Source of the DNA: an uncultured Prevotellaceae bacterium | GTDB taxonomy: Bacteria > Bacteroidota > Bacteroidia > Bacteroidales > Bacteroidaceae | NCBI GenBank assembly: GCA_946539475.1 | Contig: CAMNHM010000099.1 | Span: 1-9,723, forward strand | Reading direction: 5' to 3' | Length of the DNA stretch: 9,723 bases | Shown: one piece after another, positions 7,680 through 9,723 of the stretch | How positions within the stretch are numbered: position 1 is the stretch's first letter | How the letters are laid out: each line of letters begins with the position of its first letter | The notes under the pieces: generated by a model | What the model saw: only the letters and a program-made list of their open reading frames with translations | The model's database searches: none | What the model was told of the DNA's origin: nothing | Position numbers and translations under genes: made by a program

Positions 7680-9185
7680 ATGAACAGGAAGATAATTCTT
7701 TTGCTATTCAGCATGTTCCTCTGCTGCACCGTCGTCTGTGCGCAGGAGGCGCTGAAGAGCAGCCTACAGCAGCAGGCAGAGTCGGAGGACGCGAAGGGTA
7801 GCGTTGCCTCGGCCCGCTATTTGTTTATCAAGGCATTCGACGACTATGCCGGCAGCGGGAAGATGGAGCAGGGCGTGGCGTGTGGTACGCGCGCCGTGGC
7901 CTTGTATTATAAGGAGAACTACTACCGCGAGGCCTTCGACCTGCTGCGGCGCATCGACCAGGCCATCACGTCGTCGACAGACCAGGGGCTGGATAAGTAT
8001 GCCCTGCACTACCAGGTGACGAAGGAGCGCTTCCTGATGTACATGAAGCTGCGCAAGGGTGCCAGCGCTGCCGACCAGCTGCGTATCATGGAGAGCCACG
8101 CCAGCTCGTCGGGGCAGGAGAGCGTGAAGAACGACCTGCTCTATAATAAGGCGATCTACTACTATACGTTCGGACAGACGGAGCGTGGCAATGCCGTGTT
8201 CAAGGAGATGGCGGCCAAGCTGACGGCCAACGGCGACTACGCGAGGGTGGAGGAGGTCTACCAGACGCTGATCGACAACGGTCGCCGGAGCAACAATGCC
8301 AACATGCTGGCGCAGTCGTACAGCAGCTATATCGTGTGGAAAGACTCCGTGGCCGCCCTGCAGCATGCCCAGGAGGTGGACTCGCTGGGGCGGCAGATAG
8401 CAGCCCACGAGGCCACGATAGCCGACAAGGACAGCTCGCTGGGCACGCGCCGCCTGATCATCATCGGCCTCTGCATCCTGGCAGCGGCACTGGCAGCGGT
8501 GCTCGTGCTGGGCGGCATCATGCTGATGCGCTACATCATGCTCTCGCGGAAGCAGAAGAACCAGATACGTCAGGCCAATGAGAACAACGCCCTGAAGGCG
8601 ATGTTCATCAGCAACATCTCTGCACAGCTGAACCCCTCGCTCGAGAAGCTCGACAGTCGCATACCCGAGGTGAAGGCGCTGCAGGACTTCTCTAGCCATA
8701 TCCAGACACTGGCGGAGCTGGAGTGCCGGACGGACGAGCCGCTGGAGATGGAGGAGGTGCAGGTGGTGCCGTTCTGCCAACAGCTGCTCGACGAGATTCA
8801 GGGGAAAGTGAAGAAAGACGTGGAGCTGGCCGTGAAGGCTCCGAAGATGAGTGCTATTATTAATAAGGTGTACGTCACCCATATCCTGCGTCACCTGTTG
8901 GCGAACGCCGCTCTCTATACACCCGAAGGCGGGCATATCACGCTCGACTTCAAGAAGCGCAGCGCCCATACGCAGCAGTTCCTGGTGCTGAACACAGGCA
9001 GCACGATACCTGAGGAAAAGCATGAGGACATCTTCAAGCCTTTCCTGGAGATCAAAGATCTCTCGAAGGGCGACGGCCTGGGGCTGCCCATCTGTAAGGC
9101 GATGGCGCAGAAGATGGACGGCGACCTGAGCATCGACGGCTCGTTCACCCGTGGAACGCGTTTCGTGCTCGACCTTCATGTGTAG
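7680..9185 (+). CDS. membrane sensor of histidine-kinase architecture lacking the phosphoacceptor His (probable pseudo-kinase)
   Basis: A 501-residue protein. Residues 1-21 form a signal peptide (LLLFSMFLCCTVVCAQ). Residues about 25-250 are helical and TPR-like (ARYLFIKAFDDYAG, YYREAFDLLRRIDQ, YNKAIYYYTFGQTERGNAVF) and should be periplasmic. One transmembrane helix lies at about 259-285, then a cytoplasmic kinase-like region. Where HisKA kinases have F....SHELRTPL, this protein has FISNISAQLNPSL (309-321), with Ala315 in the His position. Read as a LytS-type AQ.NPHF motif instead, Ser320 replaces the His. The ATPase domain keeps an N-box (HLLANAALYTPEGG, Asn409) and a G2 box (GDGLGLPI, 464-471). 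The G1 box reads VLNTGS, with Asn438 instead of the adenine-contacting Asp. It probably cannot autophosphorylate in the standard way; it may bind ATP weakly or act as a scaffold or signalling partner (inference). It has its own promoter, no neighbouring response regulator and no clear terminator. Bacteroidales kinases with periplasmic helical repeats are common, so the architecture is secure and the activity is not. Confidence 0.88.
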   Translation: MNRKIILLLFSMFLCCTVVCAQEALKSSLQQQAESEDAKGSVASARYLFIKAFDDYAGSGKMEQGVACGTRAVALYYKENYYREAFDLLRRIDQAITSSTDQGLDKYALHYQVTKERFLMYMKLRKGASAADQLRIMESHASSSGQESVKNDLLYNKAIYYYTFGQTERGNAVFKEMAAKLTANGDYARVEEVYQTLIDNGRRSNNANMLAQSYSSYIVWKDSVAALQHAQEVDSLGRQIAAHEATIADKDSSLGTRRLIIIGLCILAAALAAVLVLGGIMLMRYIMLSRKQKNQIRQANENNALKAMFISNISAQLNPSLEKLDSRIPEVKALQDFSSHIQTLAELECRTDEPLEMEEVQVVPFCQQLLDEIQGKVKKDVELAVKAPKMSAIINKVYVTHILRHLLANAALYTPEGGHITLDFKKRSAHTQQFLVLNTGSTIPEEKHEDIFKPFLEIKDLSKGDGLGLPICKAMAQKMDGDLSIDGSFTRGTRFVLDLHV

Positions 9186-9206
9186 GGGACGGGGTGCGTC
9201 TTTCTT

Positions 9207-9354
9207 CGAGGTACGAGGTGCGAGGTACGAGGTGCGAGGTACGAGGTGCGAGAATACTCTGCGGGTAGAAAACTGCCAACAAGGTATTCTCGTATCTCGT
9301 ACCTCGTACCTCGAAAAATAACAACGTACCTCTTACCTCGCACCTCGTACCTCG
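9207..9354. repeat. CGAGGTACGAGGTG repeat array with two inverted copies (long foldable hairpin)
   Basis: Three perfect tandem copies of CGAGGTACGAGGTG occupy 9207-9248, followed by CGAGAATAC (9249-9257). An inverted arm at 9284-9313 pairs with 9228-9257 over 30 positions, 27 Watson-Crick and 3 G-U in a + strand transcript. The enclosed 26-base loop contains a small GGTAG/CTGCC stem closed by AAAA. A second inverted arm at 9325-9354 pairs with 9207-9236 (28 of 30 identical to the ideal complement, one further G-U). Degenerate copies continue to about 9378 (CCTCTTACCTCTTG). Both inverted arms end in CGAAAAA; the forward arm begins with TTTCTTCG. So the unit carries a T-rich edge in both orientations. 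No U-run follows the stem, so it is not a standard terminator, although it lies just after the sensor gene. Confidence 0.8.
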
Positions 9355-9405
9355 AAAAAATCGCCCTCTTACCTCTTGATAATTAGAAAAATAATCGCGG
9401 AAAAA

Positions 9406-9437
9406 TTTGCGGGAATGGGAAAAAATTAGTACCTTTG
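9406..9437 (+). promoter_or_regulatory. rplC: Bacteroidetes-type promoter of the rplC operon
   Basis: TTTG at 9406-9409 and TACCTTTG at 9430-9437 match the -33 and -7 elements, with the same 20-base spacing as the sensor promoter. The surroundings are AT-rich. A short inverted repeat, CTTTGC-ACCC-GCAAAG (9433-9448), overlaps the -7 element and probable start region. The predicted start near 9442-9447 leaves a leader of about 175 bases before rplC, long for this phylum. Confidence 0.8.
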
Positions 9438-9445
9438 CACCCGCA

Positions 9446-9620
9446 AAGTGTGTATTGCGCTGGCCTCGACGCTATCAATGCACTGAGAAAGAGCGGTTTA
9501 GCCTTCAATTGCGAAGAAGCAAGCCCAGCCTTTTTAAGTGCTTTTGTGTGTGTAGGAAAGTGAGATGGCACTTAAAAAGAAACAAAATATATCAACTTAT
9601 TATTAAAAAGTAAAACTGAA
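9446..9620 (+). promoter_or_regulatory. structured 5' leader of the L3 operon mRNA
   Basis: The leader holds a perfect 12-bp inverted repeat, CTTTTTAAGTGC (9530-9541) and GCACTTAAAAAG (9568-9579), with a 26-base loop. There is also a small TTGC-GAAGAA-GCAA hairpin (9509-9522) and a possible long-range 5-bp pairing of GCTGG (9459-9463) with CCAGC (9525-9529). The large stem has no T-run after it. Ribosomal protein operons are often autoregulated through structured leaders bound by one of their products, so that role is plausible here. I cannot match it to a named leader family. Confidence 0.45.
9565..9606 (+). CDS. possible 13-codon upstream ORF in the L3 leader
   Basis: An ATG at 9565 opens [13 protein letters not shown] and ends at TAA 9604-9606, 14 bases before the rplC start. 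A purine-rich AGGAAAG (9554-9560) sits four bases upstream of the ATG, in the loop of the 12-bp hairpin; codons 2-5 form its right arm. Translation of this peptide would therefore open the stem. Bacteroidetes rely little on Shine-Dalgarno sequences and a short ORF can arise by chance, so this is only a candidate. Confidence 0.2.
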   Translation: MALKKKQNISTYY

Positions 9621-9723
9621 ATGCCAGGATTATTAGGAAAGAAAATCGGGATGATTTCCGTTTTCAGTGACGGCAAGAACGTGCCGTGCACAGTGATCGA
9701 AGCTGGTCCTTGCGTTGTGACAC
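9621..9723 (+). CDS. rplC: 50S ribosomal protein L3, N-terminal part (cut by window end)
   Basis: The frame begins [20 protein letters not shown] and continues [14 protein letters not shown] to the window end. GLLGKKIGM followed by [13 protein letters not shown] is the characteristic N-terminus of bacterial L3, an early assembly protein of the 50S subunit near the peptidyl-transferase centre. Only 34 codons are visible. The ATG at 9621 is the only sensible start and fits the known N-terminus. L3 normally follows S10 (rpsJ) at the head of the large ribosomal protein cluster. Here it instead follows its own promoter and a long leader, and the gene upstream is a sensor protein. Confidence 0.95.
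   Translation, partial: MPGLLGKKIGMISVFSDGKNVPCTVIEAGPCVVT

Noticed and set aside
7764..9179. 471-codon minus-strand ORF
   Set aside because: It is the mirror of the sensor gene, whose kinase motifs, signal peptide and promoter are clear. The antisense translation is His/Leu/Arg/Gln-rich with no recognisable domain.
9228..9318. Intrinsic terminator for the sensor gene
   Set aside because: The stem is long, but the bases after it are A-rich (CGAAAAATAAC) on the + strand and no T-run follows on the minus strand.
9207..9354. CRISPR array
   Set aside because: The repeats are directly adjacent without unique spacers, occur in both orientations, and no cas gene is present.
9407..9613. 68-codon + strand ORF before rplC
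   Set aside because: Its start lies upstream of the -7 element, so it would not be on the mRNA. It does not resemble S10 or any ribosomal protein.

Overview
The window looks like chromosomal DNA of a Bacteroidales bacterium, most likely Prevotella or a close relative (inference). Three things point there: tandem BspA-type leucine-rich-repeat surface proteins with dockerin-like C-termini, two promoters of the Bacteroidetes type (TTTG, 20 bases, TAnnTTTG), and a periplasmic-helical sensor protein of Bacteroidales style. All convincing genes are on the + strand.

Region 1 (1-6764) holds three tightly spaced genes for secreted or surface proteins, probably one transcript. They are the 3' part of a BspA/LRR_5 protein, a 1268-residue BspA/LRR_5 protein with a long helical N-terminal domain, and a 694-residue protein with a beta-helix-like N-terminus and two DUF285-type modules. 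Each ends in dockerin-like calcium-loop motifs (one loop in the first, two in each of the others). A GC-rich hairpin with a T-run closes the set.

Region 2 (6765-7610) is about 0.85 kb with no credible gene. It holds a decayed 22-bp tandem repeat (best at 7142-7229) and a small bulged hairpin.

Region 3 (7612-9185) is a promoter followed by a membrane sensor of histidine-kinase architecture. The phosphoacceptor histidine is missing and the G1-box Asp is Asn, so it looks like a degenerate or pseudo-kinase. No response regulator is next to it.

Region 4 (9186-9723) starts with an unusual array of 14-base CGAGGTACGAGGTG units and two inverted copies that can fold into a long hairpin. A strong-looking promoter follows, then a leader of roughly 175 bases with a perfect 12-bp stem and a possible 13-codon upstream ORF, then the first 34 codons of rplC (ribosomal protein L3). 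The rplC cluster here appears to start with L3; no rpsJ (S10) gene lies directly upstream.

The surface-protein cluster, the sensor and the ribosomal operon look like separate transcription units. I see no evidence that they act together. The items most worth a second look are the His-less sensor, the foldable 14-mer repeat array and the L3 leader.
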